Of a stretch of DNA of 64,000 nt, positions 45,834-53,797 are shown piece after piece. The position numbers and the translations under genes are program-made. Below the pieces are notes generated by a model. That model had not been told where the DNA came from. It made no database searches and saw nothing but the letters and a program-made list of their open reading frames with translations. Position 1 is the first letter of the stretch, and each line of letters starts with the position of its first letter. This DNA is from Aureliella helgolandensis (GTDB lineage: Bacteria; Planctomycetota; Planctomycetia; Pirellulales; Pirellulaceae). The stretch spans positions 2,542,001 through 2,606,000 of the forward strand of contig NZ_CP036298.1 of assembly GCF_007752135.1 (NCBI RefSeq). Direction: 5' to 3'.

Positions 45834-46892
45834 ATGAGCGGTATTTTAAAGCGAGTTCTATTGCTGTCATTAATGACCCTGGCTAGTCTGCCGAGCCTAG
45901 CGACCGGTCAAAGTCTAACTCCTCCTCCGGTAGGTGATCTTGGTGCCTCGAGCGTGGAAGCGGTTCCGGCCATACCAGCCGCTGGCTCCGAGTTCGCTGG
46001 ATTCAGTGGTGCTGGAGGGGCAGCCAATGGACCGCCGACTTCATTGATGAGCCGCAGTTTGGCTGGGTTTCAACATGTTTCCGCGGCGCATGCCCAGTGC
46101 AAAGCTAAGTTGCGTGCCTCACCGCTGGGAAAACTCATAGCCGGACTACGCAAGCCGCTGAGCAGTCTGACGGGAGGTCTGGTTCCCGCCGAAGCGACCC
46201 CTAACGCAGCCCAACTCAGCAAACCGGGGCCACAAGGCGTCGCAGCCAAAATCAAGAAGGATCAACTCGAGGCTCCGCAGCGAATGGCCGCGATCCAGGA
46301 ACTTGGGAAAGTCGATTGCCACTGGTATCCAGAAGCTTCCGTACAACTAGCTCTGGCGCTGCGAGCGGATCGTTCGGAGTGCGTACGATTTGAGGCAGCC
46401 AAGATCTTGTCGCGTTGCAGCTGTTGCACCCCGCAGGTTGTGCAAGCGCTGCGCACTTGTGTGGATGGCTCGGATCGTGACGGGAATCCTGGAGAGCTGT
46501 CTCTACGAATTCGCAATCAAGCCGCGATGGCTTTGGCGAGCTGTCTAGGAAGAACAGACGCGTCGGATGCGGCCGAAGGGCAGCCCATGCGCCCCGAGTA
46601 CCCGATACTCGGAGATCAAGTCTCTTCGCACTCGGCACCAAGCTTTGAATCTTCCACTGAGTATCGCGTCGTTGCCGCGTCTGCCGTGGAGGCCGCAGCT
46701 CCCCCAAGAACGATCCCGCTGATCGCTGACACTCAGAGCAGCGTTACTACTGTGACTCCGCAGCAGGAGTTATCCCTGTCGAATTCCGAAATTCTGCAAG
46801 CGCGTCGCACTCTTGAGCAATTTCGGCAAAGTCAATTGCCGAACATCACGACCCCGGAAGGGCTGATGGGCATCTGGGAGCGAGCCAAGTAA
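45834..46892 (+). CDS. Exported protein with HEAT-like repeats
   Basis: A 352-residue protein starting at the ATG at 45834, which begins the signal peptide (LKRVLLLSLMTLASLPSLATGQ). The N-terminal third is low complexity (Pro/Ala/Gly). At about residues 140-240, helical repeats resemble HEAT/PBS units: RMAAIQELGKVDC, ASVQLALALRADRSECVRFEAAKILSRC and LRIRNQAAMALASCLG (in pieces). The C-terminus is Ser/Thr-rich with a last helix (SNSEILQARRTLEQFRQSQL). HEAT-type proteins often act as binding scaffolds. It diverges from the barrel-like gene and converges on tssK. No function is assigned. Confidence 0.7.
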   Translation: MSGILKRVLLLSLMTLASLPSLATGQSLTPPPVGDLGASSVEAVPAIPAAGSEFAGFSGAGGAANGPPTSLMSRSLAGFQHVSAAHAQCKAKLRASPLGKLIAGLRKPLSSLTGGLVPAEATPNAAQLSKPGPQGVAAKIKKDQLEAPQRMAAIQELGKVDCHWYPEASVQLALALRADRSECVRFEAAKILSRCSCCTPQVVQALRTCVDGSDRDGNPGELSLRIRNQAAMALASCLGRTDASDAAEGQPMRPEYPILGDQVSSHSAPSFESSTEYRVVAASAVEAAAPPRTIPLIADTQSSVTTVTPQQELSLSNSEILQARRTLEQFRQSQLPNITTPEGLMGIWERAK

Positions 46893-46931
46893 CGGCACTG
46901 CACATGGGTGGGGCAGGCCGTGACGCAGGAC

Positions 46932-46959
46932 GATAGCTCCGGTTCAAGCCGGAGCCATC
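46932..46959. terminator. Bidirectional terminator-like hairpin before tssK
   Basis: GCTCCGG and CCGGAGC (46936-46942 and 46949-46955) form a perfect 7-bp stem with a 6-base loop, extended on both sides by GAT/ATC after one mismatch. It lies between the stops of the convergent HEAT-like gene and tssK. Confidence 0.55.
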
Positions 46960-47046
46960 GCCCGTATTGAGGACGAGGCGAACCTCAAGTGACCGCGACC
47001 AGGGACGGCTTCTTCGCCCAAGTTCAGCGGCAACTCTTCGGGGACA

Positions 47047-48462
47047 CTACTCTTCGGGCACGACGTAGACGGTGAATTTCAGCGAGGTTGTCTCTCCGCC
47101 AACTCGGATTGTCAGCGTGCGCTCTCCCTGGATATTCCCGGCGATTAGATTCTCGTTCAACCGTAGTGCCAGCGTGAGTGACTTCTTCACGGCAGTCCAT
47201 TCTTGTTCTTGAGACGCGCGATCGATCTCAAAATACAGTAAGCCAGGTTGACGCGGTAGTGCGCGCTGTTGATGGTGGCAGTAAGAGAATTTCAATCCAG
47301 CGGAGCCGGTACGGAAGATCTCGTCAACACGTGTCGAACTGCCGATTTTCATATCCAGACCACGAGTCAACAGACGCTCACACTCATCCGGCGTCAGCGA
47401 TGTGTGCACGCCCACAAAGATCTTCTTGCCCATTTCCAACCAGGCCGGTTCCATGGCAACCTGCATACGCATCCCTGCCCCGATGAGCGAGCGCTCACTG
47501 TATTCAGGTTCGACGACAATGTCGAGGCAGGCGTCTATCTGTTGCTTGGCACGCCAGAAACATCCCGCCAAATCATCATGGTCATATTGCGGCAGTGGAG
47601 CTATTCGGCGTTCTCCCGAAAAAATGGCCAACTTGCCGACCAACTCACTCAATGCTAGATAGGCGTCGAGGGGATGCAGGCCTTGAGCAAACAATCGCAC
47701 ACTGAGCGGCGCATAAATCTCGTTCATCGCGCGCAGCTGTTCGAACAACAGGCGGTCACCCTGCCCTTGGCTATCGAAGGTAATGTTTCGCGATACGATC
47801 TGACCCGATAGAAACTCCAATTTCTTGCCAATGCGATCGTACACCGGCTCAAGAACGCTGGCACGTAACGGATGCCAAGCGTCGCAGGCTAAGAGTGGCG
47901 GAATGAAAGTCTCATCCAACTCTGGCAGAGCCTCGGCTCGGTCGGCCCGCTTCAGCTTCGCCAACGGCAGCAATTCATAGCCCGAGCTATCATGATCTGA
48001 AGTCAAGAGTTTCACGTTCAAGCGTCGAATCTTGATTGGCTGTGGGTTCACTCCCGTGTTTTCGTCGTGGAGGTTTTGTGTGTCGATGACGAATCGAGCT
48101 AGATTTTCGGCTGCCGTGTTGCCAACGTTAGAGCGATTCGACTGAAGCAACGGCAGCGCCAGGTAGACGATTACGGAGCCCGACTGCGATAATGCGGATT
48201 TAATATCAAACGCGGGTAAGACGAGGTCATCCGGAATGGCAACCTGCGTGCCATCTCGGTAGCGAGCCTCAAGTGAGCGGACCACTAAGCGATAGTTTGA
48301 CAAAGCATCGCGATCAAACTCCAGCGACCGCAATCCCCAGTTGTAATACTGGTCCCATTTGTCCCCGCGGTCGCTGATCGCTTGTGAGTAGCGTGTCGAA
48401 ACTTGAAAGTGCTGTGGACGAAGAAACATGCCTTCGTGCCAATGTACCGGCTGGGTTTGCAT
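47047..48462 (-). CDS. tssK: T6SS baseplate subunit TssK
   Basis: TssK links the baseplate wedges to the TssL/TssM membrane complex. The 471-residue protein opens with the hallmark PVHWHEGMFLRPQHFQ, then WGLRSLEFDRDAL and IPDDLVLPAFDIKSAL. The C-terminal region KFSYCHHQQRALPRQPGLLYFEIDR is the usual TssK receptor-binding end. Length and order match the family. It lies alone, leftward, about 3 kb from the other T6SS genes of the island, separated by the barrel-like and HEAT-like genes. The ATG at 48462 is the start. Confidence 0.95.
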   Translation of the reverse strand: MQTQPVHWHEGMFLRPQHFQVSTRYSQAISDRGDKWDQYYNWGLRSLEFDRDALSNYRLVVRSLEARYRDGTQVAIPDDLVLPAFDIKSALSQSGSVIVYLALPLLQSNRSNVGNTAAENLARFVIDTQNLHDENTGVNPQPIKIRRLNVKLLTSDHDSSGYELLPLAKLKRADRAEALPELDETFIPPLLACDAWHPLRASVLEPVYDRIGKKLEFLSGQIVSRNITFDSQGQGDRLLFEQLRAMNEIYAPLSVRLFAQGLHPLDAYLALSELVGKLAIFSGERRIAPLPQYDHDDLAGCFWRAKQQIDACLDIVVEPEYSERSLIGAGMRMQVAMEPAWLEMGKKIFVGVHTSLTPDECERLLTRGLDMKIGSSTRVDEIFRTGSAGLKFSYCHHQQRALPRQPGLLYFEIDRASQEQEWTAVKKSLTLALRLNENLIAGNIQGERTLTIRVGGETTSLKFTVYVVPEE

Positions 48463-48872
48463 CGATAGTCCGTTCCAACGTGTCTGTCACAATTCGCACG
48501 ACTTGCCATCGGTCAATATTAGACGCGAGTGTGTGCGGGAAATTCTTTATCCGGACGTCGGTGGGATTGCCCCACGGGAAGCTCCTGCTCCAAAGTACCG
48601 GCCAATGATCCAACGCGTCCCTACGTAGGACTCCACGTAGTCCTAGGCAACTCATCGACTCTTCCGGACAGGCCGTTTAGGAACTCCATGAAATTGTTTA
48701 CTGAAGCGATTCTAACGGTTAGGGATAGTCTTCAATTGTGAGGATCGGTTTCGTTGTAGGGAATGGAGCGGCTTGACGTACGGGGTTCGCCGGTTCGATC
48801 CGAAAGTGGCCCACGCGACACGCAATCCGGGACTAGAGTTGGGAACGCCCACTTTCGACCACAACGCCAAGA
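48463..48872. promoter_or_regulatory. Divergent region between tssK and GGDEF gene
   Basis: This 410-base gap contains no convincing gene. It should hold the tssK promoter and that of the cyclase. A T-loop-like GGTTCGATCC at 48792-48801 was considered for a tRNA but has no matching stems. Confidence 0.35.
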
Positions 48873-49910
48873 TTGAATTCATCCGTGAGTAACGCGAATC
48901 AACAGGGATCAGCTATTGCAAGGTCTACTAGGTGGAGTCCGTCCGCAGAGTCAGAAGCGCCCCATCTGGGCGGATTCACCGAGCGGTTGGTGCACTGGAG
49001 CCAGTCGCTGCGCGGTTGGCAGGTTGCGTCTCTGCTCGTCGTCTATCTTCCGCTTGTCTGCTGGCTCGATCGATTGGCCGGAGATGAACTAATTCTCATC
49101 TTGCTGTATTTGCCAGCCGTTGCATTTGTGGCTGTGCGGCTAAGTTTGGGGTTCTCGGTGGGCATGTCGCTGATGTGCTGCTTTGCCTGGCTGTTCGATG
49201 ATATTTGGCAATCTGAGATTTCGCCTCCGGGGCTGAGTCGCTTGGTCAGTGGTGTACTCCACTTCCTATGCTTCTCGTTTATTGCGACGATCATCTCGCG
49301 TCTCAACGTAGCGTTGCTGCGCGAACACCGAGCTGCGCGTACCGATGGCTTAACCGGCCTGCGAAACATGCAGGCATTTGACTCCGAAGGGAGTGCTTGT
49401 ATGCGTCAATTCCAGAATACCAAGCAACCGTTTCTCACCGTGTTCTTGGATTGCGACAATTTTAAATCGGTCAATGACATTCTCGGGCACGCGACCGGGG
49501 ACGAACTGCTGCAAGTGGTTGCCAGTCAGTTGCGAGAGAATCTACGCGAAACGGACATCTGTGCCCGATACGGTGGCGATGAATTTGTGGCCATGCTGCC
49601 CAATACGACACTCACCGACGGGCAAGACCTGATCGAGCGCTTGCAAACGCAACTCAATCGAGCAATGCAGCAACGCAATTGGCCAGTGACGTTCAGTATT
49701 GGCATCGCCTATTTCCCTAAGCCTGTTCATGACTTCGAAATGTCTATTCGACTAGCCGACCAATTGATGTACGAATGCAAGAACGTTTCCAAAAATGGCA
49801 TTGTGGTCAAATCGCTCGAAGAGATTGTCCTGGAAGAAGAGAAAAATCCGAGGGCAATTGGTGGGGAAACCGCCAGTAACACTGATGTCGAGCAGCTCGT
49901 CAGGTGCTGA
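48873..49910 (+). CDS. Membrane-bound GGDEF diguanylate cyclase
   Basis: A protein of about 345 residues that should make cyclic di-GMP. Three or four hydrophobic helices cover about residues 48-145 (VASLLVVYLPLVCWL, LILLYLPAVAFVAV, GFSVGMSLMCCFAWLF and VSGVLHFLCFSFIATII). The GGDEF domain starts at DGLTGLRNMQAF (near 162). It contains LDCDNFKSVNDILGHATGDE and an intact ARYGGDEFVAML active site near residues 230-240. RETD lies exactly five residues before GGDEF, the usual spacing of the inhibitory I-site. The C-terminus holds SIGIAYFP and DQLMYECK. The start is a TTG at 48873 or a GTG at 48885; neither has a strong ribosome binding site. It diverges from tssK, but a link to T6SS control is only positional. 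Confidence 0.88.
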   Translation: MNSSVSNANQQGSAIARSTRWSPSAESEAPHLGGFTERLVHWSQSLRGWQVASLLVVYLPLVCWLDRLAGDELILILLYLPAVAFVAVRLSLGFSVGMSLMCCFAWLFDDIWQSEISPPGLSRLVSGVLHFLCFSFIATIISRLNVALLREHRAARTDGLTGLRNMQAFDSEGSACMRQFQNTKQPFLTVFLDCDNFKSVNDILGHATGDELLQVVASQLRENLRETDICARYGGDEFVAMLPNTTLTDGQDLIERLQTQLNRAMQQRNWPVTFSIGIAYFPKPVHDFEMSIRLADQLMYECKNVSKNGIVVKSLEEIVLEEEKNPRAIGGETASNTDVEQLVRC

Positions 49911-49968
49911 AGCATGCGCAGCTGGCTAGCGGGCAATGCATCGTCGCAGCCCATGCGTTTGAGAGTGC

Positions 49969-51087
49969 TCAAGGTGTTGGGGTTAGAATTCCCAGCTGCC
50001 AAGGAATATCCCCGTAACTTCCCTGGCGGTAGTCCCGATTGCTGGCGCCTTGGAAGAGCAGCTCGAGTTGGGCAGGATTAATTTCAAGAAGTTGGTTGTT
50101 GCCGCTACGAAGGAATTCACCATGGCTGTACGAATTTGCCCATGAAGTGCTTTGGTTCGAAACATTAGTTGGTGACACGAAGGGCTGTTGGCCGGCTGAA
50201 CTCAACTCGGTCCACTCTCCATCCAGCTTCCTCGCTACGTAGCCTCTGAAATATCGTCGTCTGTCCGCTTGCGCCTCGACGATCGTTAAGTACTGGTCCT
50301 GCCCCTTCAAGCGATAGGTATGACTCGCTTCATAGATATCCGCTTCGAATGCGATGACTGGAGCACTCCAGTCCGAAGCGGGGAAGTGTTCAAGAGGTGT
50401 TTCAGCTCGCCAAAGTTTCCCATTGAGACTTGTGAAGAAAAGGTAGGCGCGTTGTTCATCGCAGATTACCCAGTAATCAAGTCCAGCTTTGACACCCTCG
50501 GGAACAACGTACAGGGGCTGAGGTAGCGACCAATCGCTGGGACGGGTAATATCTGCGTTGGTGGAGAAGCAGGGGCCGTACTTTAATCCTCGAGTTTCGT
50601 CCTCCGCTTGATAGATCAAATACCATGTGTGGTGCGGCTCAAAATAGAAAATTTGAGGTGCACCGTGGTACCCCGGAGTCAACTCGAGGAGGGACCAGTC
50701 CGCCTTCCTCGCTTGCGCCCAGCTCTCGAACGAGAGATGGCCAACCCGAATTCGCCCATGACCCTGTTGCTGCTTTCTAAGTGTGCAGAATAGGTGCCAG
50801 CGATTCTCGTGCCGCACAATGCTGGGGTCTTTAACGGCTAACCAGGGATGAGAGGGCGAAGCAGGCAAGCGCTCAGGATCGACCGAAAGCAGTGGCGGGG
50901 AGACGCTCCACTCAAAAGGGCGATCGGTCTGCCAGGGATTGGCCACTGCCGTTTCTGGAGAAGCTGGAATTGGAGGGACTAGAATTGGAGGGACTAGAAT
51001 TGGAGGGACTTGGCCGCGCGAAGGCTGAGCTCCGCACCAGGCGAAGACCAGCGCCATGGAACAGCTTAACAGGGGGGCGAGTCGCAT
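49969..51087 (-). CDS. Secreted GH62 alpha-L-arabinofuranosidase
   Basis: A 372-residue exported glycoside hydrolase of the GH62 type, which removes arabinofuranosyl side groups from arabinoxylan or arabinan. Family sequence is clear: WHLFCTLRK, GAPQIFYFEPHHTWYLIYQ, YWVICDEQRAYLFFTSLNGK, IYEASHTYRLKGQDQYLTIVEA, and SYSHGEFLRSGNNQLLEINP. The three expected acidic residues are visible: Asp87 in VKDPS (base), Asp204 in GLDYW (pKa modulator) and Glu253 in IYEAS (acid). A signal peptide (LLSCSMALVFAWCGA) precedes a short PPILV repeat linker. The neighbour is a sulfatase, and a sugar-acid dehydratase of the arabinonate type lies 43 kb away. A polysaccharide role is therefore well supported. Confidence 0.85.
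   Translation of the reverse strand: MRLAPLLSCSMALVFAWCGAQPSRGQVPPILVPPILVPPIPASPETAVANPWQTDRPFEWSVSPPLLSVDPERLPASPSHPWLAVKDPSIVRHENRWHLFCTLRKQQQGHGRIRVGHLSFESWAQARKADWSLLELTPGYHGAPQIFYFEPHHTWYLIYQAEDETRGLKYGPCFSTNADITRPSDWSLPQPLYVVPEGVKAGLDYWVICDEQRAYLFFTSLNGKLWRAETPLEHFPASDWSAPVIAFEADIYEASHTYRLKGQDQYLTIVEAQADRRRYFRGYVARKLDGEWTELSSAGQQPFVSPTNVSNQSTSWANSYSHGEFLRSGNNQLLEINPAQLELLFQGASNRDYRQGSYGDIPWQLGILTPTP
50967..51011 (-). repeat. 15-bp triple tandem repeat coding for PPILV units
   Basis: Three consecutive units of GAATTGGAGGGACTA (the last ending in T) lie at 50967-50981, 50982-50996 and 50997-51011. Read leftward in frame they encode a PPILV-type repeat just after the GH62 signal peptide. 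Because a unit is five codons, unit number can change without a frameshift. Confidence 0.85.
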
Positions 51088-51123
51088 TGGTCACACTTCA
51101 AAAGTAAATTGTAACCGTTCAGG

Positions 51124-51465
51124 GTTGTCTGCAACTTAAGCTCCAACCTGAAGCAACGGTTGAAGCTGTCTGGTGGATGAGGAAGGTCGCGAACGACCGA
51201 CTAAATGCTTCGCAGCGGTGAGCTTGCTTAGTATTACTCCGCGCTGTTGAGTTTGGCTCGGGGCGAGTCGGGTGCAGCAGAGAATGTATGTGGCAGGAAA
51301 ATGTTGGCAGGAAGATAGCCAGAGCAATTCATCTTCCTGCCCCCATCTTCCTGTCAAAAAGTCCGCCTGGATGCTTCGAAACCGTTCGCCGTTGTTGTCA
51401 ACGACTTAAACTCCAACCTGAAGCAACGGTTGAAATTGTAAGTGGATAAGGAAGGTCGTGAACGG
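51124..51465. repeat. Two copies of an about 70-bp imperfect direct repeat
   Basis: The copies are at about 51124-51195 and 51394-51465. The most conserved part is CTCCAACCTGAAGCAACGGT (20 bases) followed by TGAA; a GGTGGATGAGGAAGGTCG-like stretch comes after. They lie in the gap between the GH62 and sulfatase genes and flank the palindromic cluster at 51291-51356. Confidence 0.75.
51291..51356. repeat. Nested palindromic cluster of CAGGAAGAT motifs
   Basis: Two left copies (51291-51302 and 51305-51316, TGGCAGGAAGAT-like) face two right inverted copies (51331-51341 and 51345-51356, ATCTTCCTGCC-like), with a 14-base centre. This could fold as a double stem on either strand. It is symmetrical and lies in an intergenic gap, so it is probably a dispersed REP-like element. 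Confidence 0.75.
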
Positions 51466-51484
51466 TTACAGTAAATTTACGCCA

Positions 51485-52936
51485 CTAACGTGGTTGCCAA
51501 TTGGGGTGCTCGGTGTGGGCGGATTGCATGATGGCTTCCATGCGCTGGACTATCTCGGGATGTTGTGCCGCCACATCGTGTTCTTCTCCCATATCCTGGC
51601 TCAAATCGAAGAGTTGGGTGGTGCCCGTTTTCCAAGGCATGCGAATGGCTTTCCACTGATTCGCGCGGACCGCTTGTTTCCCTTTCTGTTCATAGAATTC
51701 CCAATAGAGATATTCGTGTTCCGCTTGTTGAGCGGGTTTGCCGGTTAGCGTGGGAACCAAGCTCAGAGAGTCTAAGTCTTCCGGTGCTTGTGCCGCAGAA
51801 AGCTCTGCTGCGGTGGCCATGAAGTCACCGAAGTAGCCGATGTGATGGGAGGTGGCTCCGGCGGGAGTCGTTCCGGGCCAGCGTGCGATCAAGGGCACGC
51901 GCACACCACCTTCGTACAAATCGCGTTTCATGCCACGTAGCGGACCATTGGGATCAAAACGCTCGGTGTCATGCCCACCCTCATCGTGAGGTCCATTGTC
52001 GCTGGTAAACAGCACCAAAGTATCCTCCGCCAAATTCATTTCGTCGAGTAAGTCCAATAGTCTTCCGACATCCGCATCCATCCGCGTTATCATCGCGGCT
52101 TGCCCCTTGTCTTGGTTGCTCCAGTTCTCGCTCGCATAGGGGCCATAGTCAGGGACCTCTTGCCCGTCGCCCGTCCCACGTGTTCCTTCGTTATTCGCAT
52201 GGGGGATCGTAAAAGCGAGGTAGAGGAAAAAGGGCTTGGGAGCTTGAGTGGAACTTCCGCTACGACGAATAAAGTCGAGCGCTTCCTCGGCTACCAAATC
52301 ATGGCTGTAATCGACGCGGTGGGTGGCCCAACCACCGCTGAAACCACCAGAGGCACGCTGGACAGTATGGACAACGTTGTTGAGCTTCTCTTGCGTTTCG
52401 TTGCGCCACAAAAATTCTGGGAAGTAATTGTGCGCATGGACTTGATTCAGATAGCCGTACGCAAAGTCGAAACCTTGGCGACGTGGCAAGCCAGACTCGC
52501 CGCCCGGCGCCGCGTCGCCCAATCCCCACTTACCACACAGTCCAGTGGCGTAGCCAGCAGACTTGAGAACTTCGGCCACGGTCACATCTTCGTCTCGCAA
52601 GGATTGCTTGCTCATATCCGCGCCGCCTGCGTTGCCGCGGACATGCGTGTGCCCCATGTGCTGGCCGGTCATTAGCACACTGCGGGATGGGGCGCATACC
52701 GTGTTACCGGCATAGAAGTCGGTAAATCGCATCCCCTCCTCAGCCATTCTGTCGAGTCGCGGAGTTTGGAGCACTTTCTGGCCGTAGCAGCCCAGGTCTC
52801 CGTACCCCAAGTCGTCGGCCATGATGAAGATAATGTTGGGACGCGCCACATCCTGCGCGAATGCCCAAGACGGGACACAGCATAGAAGCGTTAGAGCGAG
52901 GCACATGGCAGGCAGTATTGGCGCAAAGGAGGGCAT
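51485..52936 (-). CDS. Secreted sulfatase (arylsulfatase family)
   Basis: A 483-residue exported hydrolase that removes sulfate esters, probably from polysaccharides. The ATG at 52936 begins a signal peptide ([21 protein letters not shown]); longer readings to 53098 have a polar leader. [21 protein letters not shown] gives the calcium-binding aspartates (residues about 41-42). [16 protein letters not shown] holds Cys81, which should be converted to formylglycine, in a CxPSR context. [14 protein letters not shown] provides further active-site residues (DN). Adjacent to the GH62 gene, it fits breakdown of sulfated, arabinose-bearing polysaccharide. A formylglycine-generating enzyme is not in the window. 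Confidence 0.93.
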   Translation of the reverse strand: MPSFAPILPAMCLALTLLCCVPSWAFAQDVARPNIIFIMADDLGYGDLGCYGQKVLQTPRLDRMAEEGMRFTDFYAGNTVCAPSRSVLMTGQHMGHTHVRGNAGGADMSKQSLRDEDVTVAEVLKSAGYATGLCGKWGLGDAAPGGESGLPRRQGFDFAYGYLNQVHAHNYFPEFLWRNETQEKLNNVVHTVQRASGGFSGGWATHRVDYSHDLVAEEALDFIRRSGSSTQAPKPFFLYLAFTIPHANNEGTRGTGDGQEVPDYGPYASENWSNQDKGQAAMITRMDADVGRLLDLLDEMNLAEDTLVLFTSDNGPHDEGGHDTERFDPNGPLRGMKRDLYEGGVRVPLIARWPGTTPAGATSHHIGYFGDFMATAAELSAAQAPEDLDSLSLVPTLTGKPAQQAEHEYLYWEFYEQKGKQAVRANQWKAIRMPWKTGTTQLFDLSQDMGEEHDVAAQHPEIVQRMEAIMQSAHTEHPNWQPR

Positions 52937-53102
52937 TTCTGAAGAGTTCCGTAAGGAGTTACCGGCACGTTCGAGGACTTTAGATCTATTCAATGGTGAC
53001 TCAAGACATCCTAACATTCTTTCACGACCGCAAGAAAGGCCCTGCACCGAGCCTGAGCAATATTCCCTAAGCTGCTCCAAAGTCATTATCTCTCCCATCC
53101 TG

Positions 53103-53129
53103 CCAAAAAGGTGTCCGACACCTTTTTGG
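53103..53129. repeat. 27-bp palindrome sharing the core of the 43968 element
   Basis: CCAAAAAGGTGTC and GACACCTTTTTGG are reverse complements around a single base. The stem extends outward by ATCCT/AGGAT after one mismatch. The same GGTGTCSGACACC core with A-tracts forms the 25-bp arms at 44022-44046 and 44074-44098. It lies between the leftward PepSY gene and the sulfatase, so it could also terminate transcription. Confidence 0.8.
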
Positions 53130-53149
53130 AAGGATGGGAAGACTGGGGG

Positions 53150-53797
53150 CTAGGGGACCCAGGCGAGCCAAGCGGCAATAAGGAGAATCGTTCCCAAGAA
53201 AGCGACCAAGAAGCCCATCGCACGGCGTTTCTTAATGAAGAACAGCAGTCCAAAGCCTGAAAGGGAGACTAAGATCATGAATATGGCGGACACATCGATC
53301 ACGATCGACCAGGCGACGCCAGAGTCTCTCCCTTTGTGGAGGTCGTTCATGATGGCCATCATGCCTGTCGAGGTTACGCTTAGGGTGTATTGACCGCTTT
53401 CACGCGTGACAAAGGCATCTGCCGCGTAGCCTGGTCCCTTGAATACCAACATGCATTCGTAGGCATCGACTTCGAATTCGGCGACGCGCCCTCGCAACTG
53501 GTGTTGGCTGCGTAGCTGCTCGGCAATTTCGAGTTTGTCGACGGTGGGATTGAGCAGGTTTAACGGCAATTCGCCAGTAGCATCTCGGGTCGTTTGTTCC
53601 CCGGCTCCAAACCAAGTTGGATGGTTGAGAGTCAGGCCAGTAAATGCGAAGAACATCAAGGCAGCAAAGCTGAGCATCGAAAGATAGATGTGCAGCCAAC
53701 GAAATGCCACCGCGCTCTGCGCGTACCACCCTCGCTTTCGCTTGTGAGGAGGCTTCCGCGAACCGTTGGTGAGTGTCCCCGTCTGCTCAGTGTTCAT
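53150..53797 (-). CDS. PepSY-type membrane protein
   Basis: A 215-residue inner-membrane protein of the PepSY-associated transmembrane type. A polar N-terminus leads to FRWLHIYLSMLSFAALMFFAFTGLTLNHP, the conserved first helix with its His. A PepSY-like exported domain follows (about residues 65-150), then HKGRDSGVAWSIVIDVSAIFMILVSLSGFGLLFF and a last helix. The paired His residues could bind heme. Its ATG overlaps the stop of the ApbE-DUF2271 gene (ATGA, 53797-53794), showing translational coupling. The PepSY/ApbE/DUF2271 combination occurs in metal uptake or flavin-linked electron transfer clusters. The exact role is not known. Confidence 0.85.
   Translation of the reverse strand: MNTEQTGTLTNGSRKPPHKRKRGWYAQSAVAFRWLHIYLSMLSFAALMFFAFTGLTLNHPTWFGAGEQTTRDATGELPLNLLNPTVDKLEIAEQLRSQHQLRGRVAEFEVDAYECMLVFKGPGYAADAFVTRESGQYTLSVTSTGMMAIMNDLHKGRDSGVAWSIVIDVSAIFMILVSLSGFGLLFFIKKRRAMGFLVAFLGTILLIAAWLAWVP

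Noticed and set aside
48791-48802. T-loop-like CGGTTCGATCCG suggesting a tRNA
   Set aside because: The bases on both sides do not form a five-pair T-stem, and no acceptor or anticodon stem can be placed around it.
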